From the NCBI GenBank assembly GCA_016758965.1, contig JAEPRB010000241.1, positions 1 through 58,937 of the forward strand: 58,937 nt of DNA, given 5' to 3'. This DNA comes from Circinella minor (Eukaryota > Mucoromycota > Mucoromycetes > Mucorales > Lichtheimiaceae). A program made the position numbers and the translations under genes. The notes under the pieces were generated by a model. It was not told where the DNA came from, did no database searches, and saw nothing but the letters and a program-made list of their open reading frames with translations. Shown here in pieces: positions 12,201-24,535 of this stretch. Position 1 is the first letter of the stretch, and each line of letters begins with the position of its first letter.

Positions 12201-13889
12201 TTTAAGATGAAGTTATGGAGTGAAGAAGAAAAGAAAAGAAAAACTTGTACGCGACATGCGCTGCATCACAAATTTATTCTTTTTTTTTTCTGACAGCAAA
12301 AAAAAAAAAAAAATTTATTCATCAGCCAATCAATTGGAGAGGTAAGAGAGAAAAAAAGAAAGAGAGAAATTAGAGTTTCTTTTTGAGTTTCAAGTCACAA
12401 CGCTTTTTTCTTACTGGTTTTTTGATTCGGCGATGATTATCGCTGGGGCAAAAAAAAAAAAAAAAAAGACACAATATTTATATTTTAACATTTTTTGTAC
12501 TTGCTGTTGTCATTGGTGATAAATGAAAACATATAAATAAACTTTTTTTTTATCCATGCGCTTGTATAAATTTAATTTTAACTGATATGTAAAGATCTAA
12601 ACATGTATCATTTCAAAAAAATATATGAAAAATAATAATATAAAAGTATATCTAAACCAGATAATATTTGTTAATCTGTAATAATCTTTCTCTTTTTTTA
12701 TTGCTGTCTCTAATTCCGCTCTTGGACCCAATCAACCCAAGTTTGGTTGTCATGTGAAAGGCATATATAAAAAAAGAGAAGGGGGGCGGGGCCTATTATA
12801 AAAAACTGAGCCTGTGTATCACACGGACCCCATTTTTGATGTAAAATAAAATCGAAGTCCGGTTTACAAGAAGTTGGGGAACGAGAGAATGATAGCCACT
12901 TTTGGTTCATCATTTTAAAAGCAAGTGAATGTAAATATGTATCACACCATATTACCTTAGCCATTAATGTTAATAAACAAAAGTCATTTCAATACACCAT
13001 TACTATTTTAATAGATAACATCAATATTTATTTATTTTTCTGATGTTGTGCAGATTTCTCTATTTCATGGTGTAACGATCTCGGCGCCTTTTAACGAATG
13101 CACACGTCATAAAAAAAATTACAAGATTTGATGACTCGTTCATCTTGTTTTATAATATGTGTCACTAACTACCTACATGTATAACCAGACACATTCAAAT
13201 AAGTAAAAAACAGATAAAATAAGTATATATAAATATTCACCTTATAATCTCATTTTTACGCTGAGGATGTATGCATGACGGTGCATAACTCTTGTTGTCT
13301 TCTTGCTATATATATTATGTAGTATGAAACAAGAAAAAATACAAATATTTTGAGTTACGTATATTACAAAGAGCTTCTGCATAAAAAAGATTGTAAGTCA
13401 CATTTTCTTAATCACCTTGTATGAAATTATGCAATGAAAAAACGAGCTATAGATACAGCTACAAGTATTAGATTAAGCATCAAAGTCACCTTGTATCACA
13501 TCCACGGACAAAGGCTGAGGAAAAATGTGCAGTAACAGCTTAAACATGGATTAACAATGATTACCGACGTATAAAGTACCTGAGTAGCATAAAATATTTA
13601 TTTCAGTGATATTTATTTTCTAACCTCATCTTATGTCGAGTTTTTGTTATCATTTTAGTAAAGTGTTACAACTTTATTTACCTTTTCCATTCAAAACATT
13701 AAATTTAATATTAGAATTATACTATAATTAGGAATCTAGTTCTTTTTTTTTTCCATTCTCATTATACTTCCTTCTCCTCTTCTTTATTCAGAAATTTTTT
13801 TTACGTAGTACCCCTTTCCTCGCTCTTTTCCCTATAGCCCCATAGGGTTTTATATTCTCTACTTTCTTTTCTGAGCAGTTTCAATCAAT
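12201..13889. other. Intergenic region
   Basis: About 1.7 kb without a convincing gene. The first ~250 bases upstream of SAHH are A/T homopolymer- and pyrimidine-rich and should hold its promoter. A minus-strand frame at 12710-12964 (84 codons) has balanced composition but no recognised domain; it may be a relic. Confidence 0.4.
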
Positions 13890-14072
13890 ATGTCTTCACA
13901 GACGCTGGATTATATAAGACAATCAATAAAACCGAAAAGAAAAAATACAATTAAAAAAGTTACAAAAGTGCGAACAAGGTTCGTGAATGTATGCTGCGCA
14001 CTATTTACTTTTATGTTCATGATATTCTTCTATATGCCGAAGCACCATATTATTGAGGGAATGATGCAGTAA
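13890..14072 (+). CDS. Possible 60-residue single-pass membrane protein
   Basis: A short intact frame follows a pyrimidine-rich stretch and a TTTTATAT element about 45 bases upstream, resembling the leaders of confirmed genes here. The predicted peptide has a basic N-terminal half (about 10 Lys/Arg between residues 10 and 30) and one hydrophobic segment around residues 34-48 (VCCALFTFMFMIFFYMP), which suggests a type II or tail-anchored membrane peptide. I do not recognise it and see no homologous family. A chance frame in AT-rich DNA is a real alternative. Confidence 0.3.
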   Translation: MSSQTLDYIRQSIKPKRKNTIKKVTKVRTRFVNVCCALFTFMFMIFFYMPKHHIIEGMMQ

Positions 14073-14133
14073 TGTATATAGTCTTAATAGTCATTACTAT
14101 ATACACTTACAACAACCGCACAGACATAGAAGC

Positions 14134-14149
14134 TATCGACATGTCGATA
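14134..14149. repeat. Perfect 16-bp palindrome
   Basis: The sequence TATCGACATGTCGATA equals its own reverse complement. It stands alone between the putative small membrane-protein gene and the inverted-repeat element. It could be a dimeric-protein binding site or chance. Confidence 0.5.
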
Positions 14150-14227
14150 TTTCCCTTGTATTGAAACGAAATGTATATCAATTTTTATTATTGATATTAT
14201 TTAAATGAACCCAAAAGATGCTCAAGT

Positions 14228-14247
14228 CATTTTTGAAACCCCCTAAT
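14228..14247. mobile_element. Solo terminal repeat of a MITE-like element
   Basis: The motif CATTTTTGAAACCCCCTA matches the right-hand terminus found again at 14833 and 15230 and is inverted near 14437. It has no partner to its left within the window, so it is probably a leftover end of a decayed copy. Confidence 0.5.
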
Positions 14248-14432
14248 ATATAAAGTTAATCCATTATAGTATCTGAATGTGTACCTTCTTTTTTTCTGTA
14301 CAATATGAAACTTTACATAGCAAAATGTAAAATATTTTGATGGTGTCACAAATTTAAAAACCAAGCTGACGATGTTAAGCCATAACTTCTTATAATATAC
14401 ACTTCCAAAACTCACCAATACACACTTATATA

Positions 14433-15250
14433 TAGGAAGTTTCAAAAATGATGTTTTTCGCAGTTTTCGTGAAATCGACGCCGGAGACTGGTTCCTGGGG
14501 ATTTGTGGTAAAAAATGGATTTATATTATAACAGAGTTTATTAATATTAATACTATAGTATTTTAATGTTCTGGCTGTTGAATGAGTTCACTTAATTATG
14601 CTTTGTTTTTGTGAAAGTTTTACTATGTTGAAAAGAAAGAAGTAACAAAAAAAAAAGTAGCAAAAAAAAACCCCACAGATCATTTTGCAGGTACAACATA
14701 AGAGAACAAAAAAAAACTTGCACCATTGGCCAGTTAAATGCACAAAATATTTTAATTGGTTTTGTAGTTTAACTTTTGAAATCTGCGAAATCTACAAGTC
14801 GCAGATTTCACAAAAACTGCGAAAAAAATTCATTTTTGAAACCCCCTATAATTTGAAATCGACGAAAATTTCGCAGATTTGTAGGTTTCGCAGATTTCAA
14901 CAAAACCAATTAAAATATTTTGTGCATTTAACTGACCAATGGTGCAAGTTTTTTTTTGTTCTTTCTTTTTGTTCTTTCTTTCTTTCAACATAGTAAAACT
15001 TTCACAAAAACAACACACAATGAAATGAGCTCATTCAACAGCCAGAACAATAAAATATTATATAGTATCAATATTAAAAAGATCTCGAGAATATAACGAT
15101 ACTAAAGAAAAAATCCAAGAGAACTAAAAATAATACATTTCTTACGTATCACAAATCCCAGGAAAGAGTCTCTGGCGTCGATTTCAAAAACTGCGTCTCG
15201 AGAGAAGCAGTTTTCAATTTCGTCGATTTCATTTTTGAAACCCCTCGGGT
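14433..15250. mobile_element. Nested inverted-repeat (MITE/foldback-like) element
   Basis: The two halves are imperfect reverse complements centred near 14,840. Matching blocks, outermost inward: GTTTCAAAAATG termini (14437 and 15228-15240); GAAATCGACGCC with GAGACT and CCTGGG (near 14472-14500 and 15155-15185); GTTCTGGCTGTTGAATGAG (14569 and about 15030); a GTGAAAGTTTTACTATGTTGAAA block (14613 and about 14985); CTTGCACCATTGG and AAATATTTTAATTGGTTTTG flanking the centre. The ends are next to TA, as in Tc1/mariner-type MITEs. An internal terminus at 14833-14850 suggests one copy inserted into another. No transposase is encoded, so it would be non-autonomous. Confidence 0.75.
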
Positions 15251-16156
15251 AAATCTGTTGCATTAACAGGATCAAAATAATCACTACCATTTTTTTTAAT
15301 CTTTTAAAACATGTATTTAAATCTGTTGCTATCCCTATTTATTAAAAAAAGCTGATATATATTTATATCGACATATACAGATGATGGCGCCAAATGTACA
15401 AGATGAAAGTATGTTGTAATGAATGGGTATCGAATGAAATCATTTTTCATAGATCAATTTGATAAAAAAAACAGTTGATTTATAATTTCAAACTTTCAAT
15501 TCATAAGTTAAACTCTATCCTTATGTCTGTTTTCACCTTTTGTATGTTAATATAACAGTACAAGAAATAAAAGTTATAAAGGGATACGTAGTTGATAATT
15601 TTGTGCCCAAGAAAAAGAAAAAGAAGAAGGTACGAATAGTATGCGCTTTAAATTATCATCCCTGAGATAATAGTTATAACGATATATAAAAGCTATTTGA
15701 AATTGATAAATTCAGAAGTAATAGTATAACGAATATGAAGAAATCAAGTTACTAGTACAATAAACAAATAATAGCATTGAACAGCAATAGTGTTCATCAT
15801 TACATGGAGGGGAACATGTGCGCTATAATTGTGTGGTTGATAAGTGAGTAACTTATACCATAGTTTCTCAGTTATTTGGTTTCAAGCTACATTCACAATA
15901 AGCACGAACAACATAATAACCAACAAGAACAACTTTAACCATAAGAGTTTAATTCTTGAATCAATAAAGTGTGGCGCAGCTTTCTTACATTTCTTTGATC
16001 CAAAGTTCTGGTATCTTAAATATTACATTGACTATATTTTTTCTTTCTTGAATGAAAAATAATTTCTTTTTTCCCATCTTTCAAAAGTTATCGAGAAATT
16101 AAACTGTCGTTTTTATTTATTATTGTACTCATTTTTCTGATTCCCGTAAATCTACC

Positions 16157-16165
16157 TATATAAAT
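16157..16165 (+). promoter_or_regulatory. TATA box of the 8-cysteine protein gene
   Basis: TATATAAAT lies about 25-33 bases before the ATG at 16190, so the 5' leader would be very short or the start site lies at the ATG. Position-based inference only. Confidence 0.4.
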
Positions 16166-16189
16166 TGGTGACGAAAATATCCCTTAAAA

Positions 16190-16465
16190 ATGGCACAAAT
16201 TTCCTGGTTGGTTAAGAGAATTTCCATGACGATGGTGATGGCTTTTTTGTTACTTTTCATTATTACGTCAACAATAACAGCAGCACCGGGTAGCAGCAAT
16301 CGCTGTGATTGTGGATGTTATCTTAAAACAAAAACAAGCTATTATCGTTGTTTGTCTGAACAATTAGGTATTTCTTTCTGTTCGCATGAATATAATACTT
16401 ATGGTTGTGGGCATCAATGTGGAGACGACTTTTGTACTGAGGAGGAGGTTCCTGGAGGTTTTTAA
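16190..16465 (+). CDS. Small secreted cysteine-rich protein (8 Cys)
   Basis: An intact single-exon frame of 91 residues. Residues 1-31 form a typical secretion signal: a basic start (VKR), a long hydrophobic core, and ITAA at the likely cleavage site. The mature peptide of about 60 residues contains eight cysteines (39, 41, 43, 54, 64, 73, 77, 82), enough for four disulfides, beginning with a C-x-C-x-C cluster, and ends acidic. This profile fits extracellular cysteine-rich proteins of fungi (effector-like, antimicrobial or surface proteins), but I do not recognise the family and assign no function. It stands alone in a gene-poor region. Confidence 0.72.
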   Translation: MAQISWLVKRISMTMVMAFLLLFIITSTITAAPGSSNRCDCGCYLKTKTSYYRCLSEQLGISFCSHEYNTYGCGHQCGDDFCTEEEVPGGF

Positions 16466-18215
16466 TACACCCCATATGTGCAAATTTTTACTACATACAT
16501 CGTTGTAGCTATGACATAACACTTATACTAGCTTAAATAATTATACTATCTATTCTCATTTATTACTACAATGTGTACGATAAAGCAAATAAAAGCCACA
16601 GCTAAATGTTACTATTGCTGGTATTATTGTTTAATTTTGTTGCTGTAAAGATATTGCTATTACCGCCTGGCCACGCGATTTCACTTTCAAAAGTAAATTT
16701 AGCTTTAATCCAACTTAACATATCTACATGTCAAAACACTCGGATATTACCATGGAAAATGCGTCTTTTTTTTCCATTCTCATAACATTCTCTTATATCT
16801 GGATACTCATATATTAAATAGACACTTTTTTTTTGTTAAACACAATCTCAATCACGACAGAGGTAAAATCGCAGCAACTCCAAAAAAGAAACAGAGGAAT
16901 AAGAGAAAACTCAATAAATAGTTAATAGTCAACCAAGACGGGATTGTGGAATCTGGTTGCTTGGTTTCCAAGCATCACTTGTTGTGGCCAATCAATTTGA
17001 CGACGACTATTTACCCAGCTGCGATAGTTAAAACATGTAACCCCTAGTATGCTTATATATTTCCTCTCTTTCCTTTTACAGTCTCCAATATATTCTGCAT
17101 CGTCCTGACTTGTGGCAACGGGAAAGCTCCTCTTACAACTAATGTATTTAATGCTGCTTTAAAAGTGAATATCGCACTAGTCTATCAAATATAATGTTTT
17201 TTTTTCTCAGCCTTCATCCTCAATGTTTTATTAGTATTGTGAATTGTAGGTAAATGGGATGACTTTTATTTTGATATACAAAAAGTGGTAATAAAGTAAG
17301 ATAAGATTATCAATTTACGCATATTTTGCTCAATAGTGGATAGCTTTACATATCACCAAATTTCTTTTTTATATGCATCATTATTACTCATAATTTATTT
17401 TATAGGTAAACTTGATACTTATTCCAAGTAAATTGTTTAGTCAAGTTTGAAGCGCGAGATAATCATATATTATTTATTTATTTACTATTAGCTATATTTT
17501 TACTTTCTTATCTATTTAGTTAAAAGTCATTAGATATTGTCTACTTGATTTATTGGAGTTCATTATATTAGTAATGACAAAGTATGCATGATTTTTGCTA
17601 CTCGATATTCAGATTTGGAAATGTTAAAATAGATGCTTTGTGTTACTACCAATTTAGAATATTGAGCTGGTAAAATGTTTTTACGGAATATTTTAGTTTT
17701 ATAAGATTATCAAAATCTCTTAGTTTGATTCTTTTGTGATGGACTTTGAAAAAAAAATTATGCCAAACTTCTCTTAATATATTTTGAGTAGACAAAAAGA
17801 GTATAATCTATACGAAGCATGAACAAAGGTCATTTTAAATAAGATAGAGACTTGCTCATATAGGATAATATAGATCTTTTTACTTTATTTTCATTAGTTA
17901 CTGTTTATTGTTTTTTTCCATGCTTTTTCACGAGAATCGAACTAATGGGGGAATATACTGCGACAAAAAGAAAAAGATGGTGGGCTTTGCTGAGTTATTT
18001 TTCATTTGACAAAACTGCGGTGACTGTTGATAATCTCGATCTTGAAACCTGTTCACCCCCCAAATTTGATCAGCATATATAATATATAAATCGCGCATCA
18101 GCTTTTGATTTCCCACTTTTTTTTCTTCTTTTGACAACTTGTTTCTTTTTCTTTTTTTTTTTTTTGTACATACAACACTTTATATATACACACTCCTCCA
18201 ACATAATATTATAAT
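16466..18215. other. Intergenic region upstream of LYS2
   Basis: About 1.75 kb of AT-rich sequence without a supported gene. The last ~100 bases are pyrimidine-rich with TATATATA at about 18181-18188 and should contain the LYS2 promoter. Confidence 0.5.
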
Positions 18216-21200
18216 ATGGACGAAATCGATGGTAGAATTCAACTGTGTAAACAGCGCTTAGATAATCTTACCGATTTACTTGTACCAACGGATTACCCAA
18301 GACCTTTGCCAGCAAGAACAGTCGAAGAAGTACAAACACATACATTTAACGTATCAAATACTTTATTGGATAACACCAAGCTTTTTTCTGTATTGCTGGC
18401 TGCATTTGCTGTCCTTTTGCAACGTTATACAGGTGATGAAGAATTTGCTGTTGGTTCTTCTTCGCCAGACAACAATACCCTTGTGCTTCGTTTGAATGTA
18501 GACCCACATACACAATTCGAAGATGTTGTTCGCAAGGTTAAAGAGGTATATATAAATTAAGTTATAGAATCTTTTGGGAATGGGGAACGAAAAAAAAAAG
18601 AGAGGAACTTTCTTTTTATAATATTGAAAGGGAAGAGGGATGGTGGCGCGGAAGTTTTTTTTTATGGAAGGAGAAAAGGAATAGCGTGTTTACGTGGAAA
18701 GGAGGAGAATACGCGTTTATTGTAAACTGTGGAAATAAGTTTTTAAGCAAACAAATAAACATATATATATATAGGCTGAAGAAGAAGCATTGGACCAAGA
18801 AGTCCCCTTTGAAAGATTGGTAGAAGCAGTAGAAGAAGGCACTGACCCAGATAACCGAAGACCACTTTTCCGTGTTCGATTCTATAATGAGACGGATGCT
18901 CCTACTCAGTCCCAATTATCATCGACCTCTACCTCTGCCGATCTCACCATCTTTATTAATCAAACGGCTGGTGATGATAGCAGCACAACTGCCGCTGTTC
19001 GTATTGTGTATAATCAAATCTTGTTCTCACCTCGTCGTATTCAATATATTTTCTCTCAAATGGAATCCATCTTGTTATCGGCCGTAGGCGCACCAGAAAC
19101 TCCTGTAGGACAAATTGCTCTTTCGGACTATCAGTCTGATGATTCTCCATTACCCGACCCTACTGAGGATTTACACTGGTCATTGTGGCGCGGTGCTATT
19201 CCCGATATTTTTGCTGCGAATGCTGAAAAGCATCCTGAACGTACCTGTATCGTTGAAACACCTGATAATCCTATGGATCCTAAGGTTGTTTATACATATC
19301 AACATATTCATCACGCTTCCAATTTGGTTGCACATTATTTGGTCAATAATGGTATTCAACGTGAAGATGTCGTCATGATTTATGCTTATCGGGGTGTTGA
19401 TTTAGTTGTTGCTATCATGGGTGTTTTGAAAGCAGGTGCTACATTTAGTGTCATTGGTAAGTTATTAGGGGAATGGATAATAGGGTATTAATGATAATGA
19501 TAAAAAAGCTAACAATGCTTGTAATGACTATTATTACTATTATTAAAGATCCCGCATATCCACCTACTCGTCAAGAAATCTATTTACAAGTTGCTAAGCC
19601 CCGTGGTTTGATTGTTATTCAAGAAGCAGGCAATATTGCTGATTCTGTTCGTAAATATATCGAACATGAGCAAGAAATCGCTTGTGAAATTCCTATGCTC
19701 AAGTTGCACAAAGATGGTAAATTGTCTGGTGGCGCAGTGGATAATGTTGATGTACTTGACTCTGTACGCGACAAGGCTGCCAAGAATGTTGGTGTTGTAA
19801 TTGGTCCTGATAGTATTGGTACTCTCAGTTTCACTAGTGGCAGTACTGGTATTCCCAAGGGTAAGTGTTTGTGGTTTATTTAGGTATTGGGAAATATGGT
19901 TGTTAGAGGCTCAGAAAAAGAGATATAAAGTGCAAAGGCTGATGTGTTAACATGTGAATTCTCTATATTAGGTGTACGTGGTCGTCACTTTTCATTGACC
20001 CACTTTTACCCATGGATGGCCGAAAAATTCGGTATTTCTAGCGAAGACAAATTTACTATGCTTTCTGGTATTGCTCACGATCCTATTCAACGTGATATTT
20101 TCACACCATTGTTCTTTGGTGCTGAATTACATGTTCCAACCTCTGAAGATATTGGTATTCCTGGTCGTTTAGCTGAATGGATGAAGAGATCCGAAGTCAC
20201 CATTACTCATTTGACACCTGCTATGGGACAATTGCTATCTTCACATGCTACTAATGAAATTCCTTCTTTACGTAACGCTTTCTTTGTTGGTGATATTCTT
20301 ACTAAGCGTGATGCTGCCCGTATTCAAAAGTATGCTCCTAATGTTGCTGTCATTAACATGTATGGTACCACCGAAACCCAACGTTCTGTCTCTTACTACG
20401 TTGTCCCATCCCGTTCAAGTCATCCAGCCTTCTTGAGTGCTCAAAAGGAGGTCATTGCTGCCGGTAAGGGTATGGTCAACGTACAATTACTCGTTGTTAA
20501 CCGTCATGATCGTACCAAGATGTGTGGTGTTGGCGAAATTGGTGAAATATATGTCCGTGCACCTGGTTTATCTGAAGGTTACTTGAGACTTCCCGAAGCT
20601 ACATCTGAAAAGTTTATTTCCAACTGGTTTGTTGATGAGCCTAACGGCGAATGCAAGGATGAATCATTAGTAGAAGGTGATGCCTGGCGTGAATTTTGGA
20701 AGGGTAAACGGGATCGTATGTATCGATCGGGTGATTTAGGTCGTTATCGTCCTGATGGTAATGTCGAATGTACAGGTCGTGCTGATGATCAAGTTAAGAT
20801 TCGTGGTTTCCGTATTGAATTGGGTGAAATTGATACTCATTTATCTCAACATCCCATGATCCGTGAAAATGTAACCTTGGTTCGTCGTGACAAGAACGAA
20901 GAACAAACTTTAGTTGCCTATTTTGTTCCTGAACAAAATGGCACTGAAGATTTTGCTAGTGCAAGCGCTACTGATGCTGATGATCGTACAGCAACCAACG
21001 ATATTCGTTCGCGTCACAGATATCGTCGTTTAATCAAGGATGTTCGTGATTACTTGAAAAAGAAATTACCTACTTATGCTATTCCTTCCGTATTTGTTCC
21101 TCTTGCTCGTATGCCTTTGACACCCAATGGTAAGACTGACAAGAATGCTTTACCTTTCCCTGATACAGCTCAATTCCAAGACAATCCTGCTGCTTCAGCT

Positions 21201-22802
21201 TCTCAAGCCAAAGGTGCCGCCAATTTACCTGAAATGAACGATACTGAACGTCAAATCCATGAAATCTGGCAACAATTGTTACCATCTCCTGATCCAGTCA
21301 TTGGTCTTGATGAAAACTTTTTCGATATCGGTGGTCATTCATTGATTGCTACTCGTTTAATTTTTGAAATTCGTCAAAAGTTTGCAGTAGATGCTCCTCT
21401 CAATTTGGTCTTTGCCGAACCTACCATTCGTGGTCTTGCTCGTGAAGTTTCCAAGTTACAAAACAATGATTTGTTGTTAGCCACTGACAACGATACCAAT
21501 GATACAAACCAAGAAGAAGTTCAAAAGGAAGTTGTTGATTATGCTGCCGATCTGGATACACTTGCTGAAGAATTCTTACAATCTTCCTATGATCCTTTAC
21601 CATCTGTTTCAGCCGGTGAAAAGCGTACATTTGTGTTGACAGGTGCTACTGGTTTCCTTGGTGCATTTATCCTTGCTAAATTGCTTGGTTATGAAAATAC
21701 CCGCGTTGCTTGCATTGTGCGTGCCAAGGACAATGCTTCTGCAATGGAACGTGTCAAGAAGGCCGCTGTTGGACATTTAGTCTGGCAAGATAGTTGGGCT
21801 GGTCGTATTGATGCCGTGTGTGGTGATCTTGGTCAAGATCGTCTTGGATTATCTGAAGCTGATTGGAACAAGTTGTCCGCTGAAGCTGATGCTGTCGTTC
21901 ATAATGGTGCTCTTGTTCATTGGGTTTATCCTTACCAACAAATGCGTGCTGCTAACGTAATTAGTACCTTGTGGTGTATTCAATTGGCTGCCAATCAAAA
22001 GCCTAAGTCGTTCCACTTTGTATCATCCACTTCTGTCTTGGATACTGCTCATTATGTCAACTTTGCTGAACCTGTTCCTGAAACAGATGATTTGGAAGGA
22101 TCTCGTACTGGTCTTGATACTGGTTACGGTCAATCCAAGTGGGTTGCTGAAAAGCTTATTTTGGAAGCACGTAAGCGTGGTATGGCTGCTACCATTATTC
22201 GTCCTGGTTATATTTTGGGTGATAGCAAGACTGGTGTTACAAATGCTGACGATTTCATTTGGCGTTTGATTAAGGGATGTATTGAATTGGGTTATATTCC
22301 CTCTATGTCCAATATTGTCAACTGCTGTTCCGTTGATTATGTTGCTGCTGTCGTTGGTACTGCCGCTTATCACGATCGAGTATCTACCCCATTGGGTGTA
22401 TTGCAAGTCACTCATCCATCCGATTTCACATATAACGATATGTTTAGCACTTTGGCAACTTATGGTTATTCTTGTAACCAAACTGAATATATTGATTGGC
22501 GTAACAAGTTAATGGAATTCACTTTGAAATCTCAAGATCATTCCTTGTTCCCCTTGTTACATTTCGTTTTGGATGATTTACCAACTTCAACCAAGAGTGC
22601 TCAACTCAATGATAAACATACACAAACTGTTTTGGCCCAGGAAGGTATTAGTTGCCCACGTATGGGTAATGATTTGCTTGGTTTATATTATGCTTATTTG
22701 ATCAAGGTCGGCTACTTACCAGAACCCACTGTCAAAGCAAGAGAATTACCCAAATTGGATGCTGAAGTCACTTTATTACAACGTAGTGGTGCTCAACACT
22801 AA
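18216..22802 (+). CDS. LYS2: L-2-aminoadipate reductase (Lys2)
   Basis: Four exons (18216..18545, 18775..19456, 19549..19860, 19972..22802) give 1384 residues, against 1392 in yeast Lys2. The enzyme activates alpha-aminoadipate with ATP, loads it on a phosphopantetheine arm and reduces it to the semialdehyde with NADPH: the committed reductive step of fungal lysine biosynthesis. Domains: N-terminal condensation-like segment (1-220); adenylation domain with TSGSTGIPKG at the exon 3/4 junction (~432-442), MYGTTETQ (~571), YRSGDLGRYRPDG (~692), QVKIRGFRIELGEID (~715) and NGKTDK Lys (~829); carrier domain DENFFDIGGHSL with Ser898; then an NADPH-binding reductase with LTGATGFLGAF (~997-1007) and YGQSK (Tyr1160, Lys1164). 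Needs a phosphopantetheinyl transferase encoded elsewhere. Splicing phases fit at each junction, and GAT FSVI-DPAYPP is restored across intron 2. Codon use is strongly biased. Confidence 0.97.
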
Positions 22803-23104
22803 AGTCATTATTATATCATATTTTATCAATGATTATTATTCTAGACATATATATTATTTTAATTATTTCTGTATACTACACACTTTTCCTTACCACTCAA
22901 CCTTCAAAAAGAAAACTCATCTTTGTAGATAAATTTAATTCATCCTTTTCATTCTTTTATTATACTCATTCTCTCTTGTCTTAAACCGAAGAAGAAAAAA
23001 TATATTTCACATTGAGAAAAAAAAATAATTTATAATAATAAATCTCTATTATACGAATTTTTTTTGTATAAATATACAATATAAATATATACATATCAAC
23101 TTTT
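22803..23104. other. Convergent 3' spacer
   Basis: About 300 bases of AT-rich sequence between the stops of LYS2 and the Mpv17-like gene. No coding signal. Confidence 0.6.
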
Positions 23105-23905
23105 TTATGCTATTTGCTCTTCCTTATGATATAATTGATGCTGTTCTTCTTGTTCTTGTTCTTTTTCAATCACTTCTTCCTCTTTTTTAGATGCATTATT
23201 AATCCAACTCAGATATGCATTCCATAATATACCCAGTGAACTTACGAATGGTAATCGATATTGCAGGGGCATTATCTTGAAATTAATTAATTGGACTAAT
23301 GGCCATACAGAATAATTAGCTAATAATGCTGTACTATAAGCGTCTCGAAACTTTTCTTGAACTCCCTGCCAGCTGCCAGATTCAATTAAACCCATGACAG
23401 TAAAAAACATGACCAAACTACTTGGCGCAAAAATTGCTTGATCTGTAATCTATATATAAGAAAAGACTCTTAGATATCACACATCAAATATTTATAAATT
23501 TTGTTTCTGCTTATTTGTTTACTCATTTGTTTACTTTAATAACAAATTATTATTTACCATGCGTTTGATTGCAACAAGGTCACGACCAGGTTTTCCTACA
23601 CCAGGCATAGGAAAATATTTATCAAGAACCATATACCATTTACCAACAAGTGGAGCAATACTGAAATTATATAATACAAATCGAAAGGTTCGGTAGACAT
23701 CATATTTTGGTTGTGGTGGCCAATCTTCACGATGTTGCTTTAATTGTTCTGGTAGTTGTTGTGCATGATTGTTGCGATAGGTAATTGTTTGTGCAAGTCC
23801 GTCACTCAAAGCTCCGAGAATGCCGTTTGTAATACATAACGTTATGATGGGTCGCTTATTATAAGATCGATTATATACATTACGAAGTCCTCGTAACGGA
23901 TTCAT
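23105..23905 (-). CDS. Mpv17/PMP22 family membrane protein
   Basis: Two minus-strand exons (23558..23905 and 23105..23449) give 230 residues. The N-terminal half has NKRPIITLCITNGILGALSDGLAQ, the usual first membrane helix with the GD(x)xAQ-like loop, and RTFRFVLYNFSIAPLVGKWY, the conserved R-x-x-R-x...P...WY region. The second exon has ITDQAIFAPS, NYSVWPLVQLINFKIMPLQYR and LWNAYLSWI, the strongest signature of the family (W-P-x-x-Q-x-x-N-F ... P-x-x-x-R ... W-N-x-Y-L-S). Members sit in mitochondrial inner or peroxisomal membranes and are thought to form channels affecting mtDNA and metabolite balance. The Glu/Gln-rich tail (last ~25 residues) is an unusual extension. The start is the ATG giving MNPLRGLRNVY. 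Confidence 0.9.
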
Positions 23906-24185
23906 CAATATGTAAAACTGAAAAGAAAAGAGTAAAGAAAAGAAAAAGGATGAAAAAAAAAAGAACCTTGATATAATTAATTATATAAATAAAAATGAAA
24001 AGTTTCGAATAAAAGAAGGAAAGAGAAAGAAAATAAACAAAATATCTATGCAAAATTTCTTAAAAGCAGATAACAAATAATTAAATCTACTACTATCTGT
24101 GCTGGGAAAACTCGGTAATCAACCTGTAGTCGGGCCGATTAATAAAAAACTGTTTATATTACAACGGATGTAGAACTTTTTCTTT

Positions 24186-24535
24186 TTATTTGTTAGTTGG
24201 TGGTTGAGGAATTAAATGTTTTCGAGCTGATATCCATGCCACTAAAATATTTGTTATGGACTATATATCATTCATATAGTAAATAATAAAAAAAAAAAAA
24301 ATAGAAAGAATTAGGGGGGGTTCATATAGAAATAGACACAATTAGGTTATCGTCAAAATAACATCATTGTTACCTCAATGGATTTCCATAATACCAACGA
24401 TCCCGCCAAATATTTACAGGCCATTGTAATGTTGGGTCCAAGATCCCATAACAAATGAATTTTATAAGGTCTTCCTAAATGAACAAGAGCTTTAGTACCA
24501 AGATCCAAAGTCAACTGAACGTTTGTATCGTCCAT
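24186..24535 (-). CDS. Uncharacterised 78-residue protein with hydrophobic centre
   Basis: Two minus-strand exons (24374..24535 and 24186..24260) joined across a GTAACA...TATAG intron in phase 0 give 78 residues. I do not recognise the protein. It has an acidic start (MDDTNVQLTLDLG), a central segment LGPNITMACKYLAGSLVLW that could span or lie on a membrane, a second amphipathic/hydrophobic stretch ITNILVAWISARK, and a Pro/Lys-ending tail. Its start codon lies 246 bases from that of the divergently transcribed complex I gene, so they probably share a promoter region. That makes a mitochondrial role attractive but unproven. Support: clean splice sites, phase match, and a length typical of small organelle proteins. 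Confidence 0.6.

Larger units (their letters stand above)
14248..16189. other. Gene-poor region containing the inverted-repeat element
   Basis: Apart from the inverted-repeat element, no supported gene. Near 15,560-15,630 a short open stretch (EIKVIKGYVVDNFVPKKKKK) lies between an AACAG acceptor-like and a GGTACG donor-like site and could be an orphan exon relic. TATATAAAT at 16157-16165 is a likely TATA box for the secreted-protein gene that follows. Confidence 0.4.

Noticed and set aside
15560..15630. Possible orphan exon ending in a Lys run
   Set aside because: It has acceptor-like and donor-like edges, but no neighbouring exons could be joined in phase.
22023..22481. 152-codon minus-strand frame
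   Set aside because: Antisense shadow of the LYS2 reductase domain.
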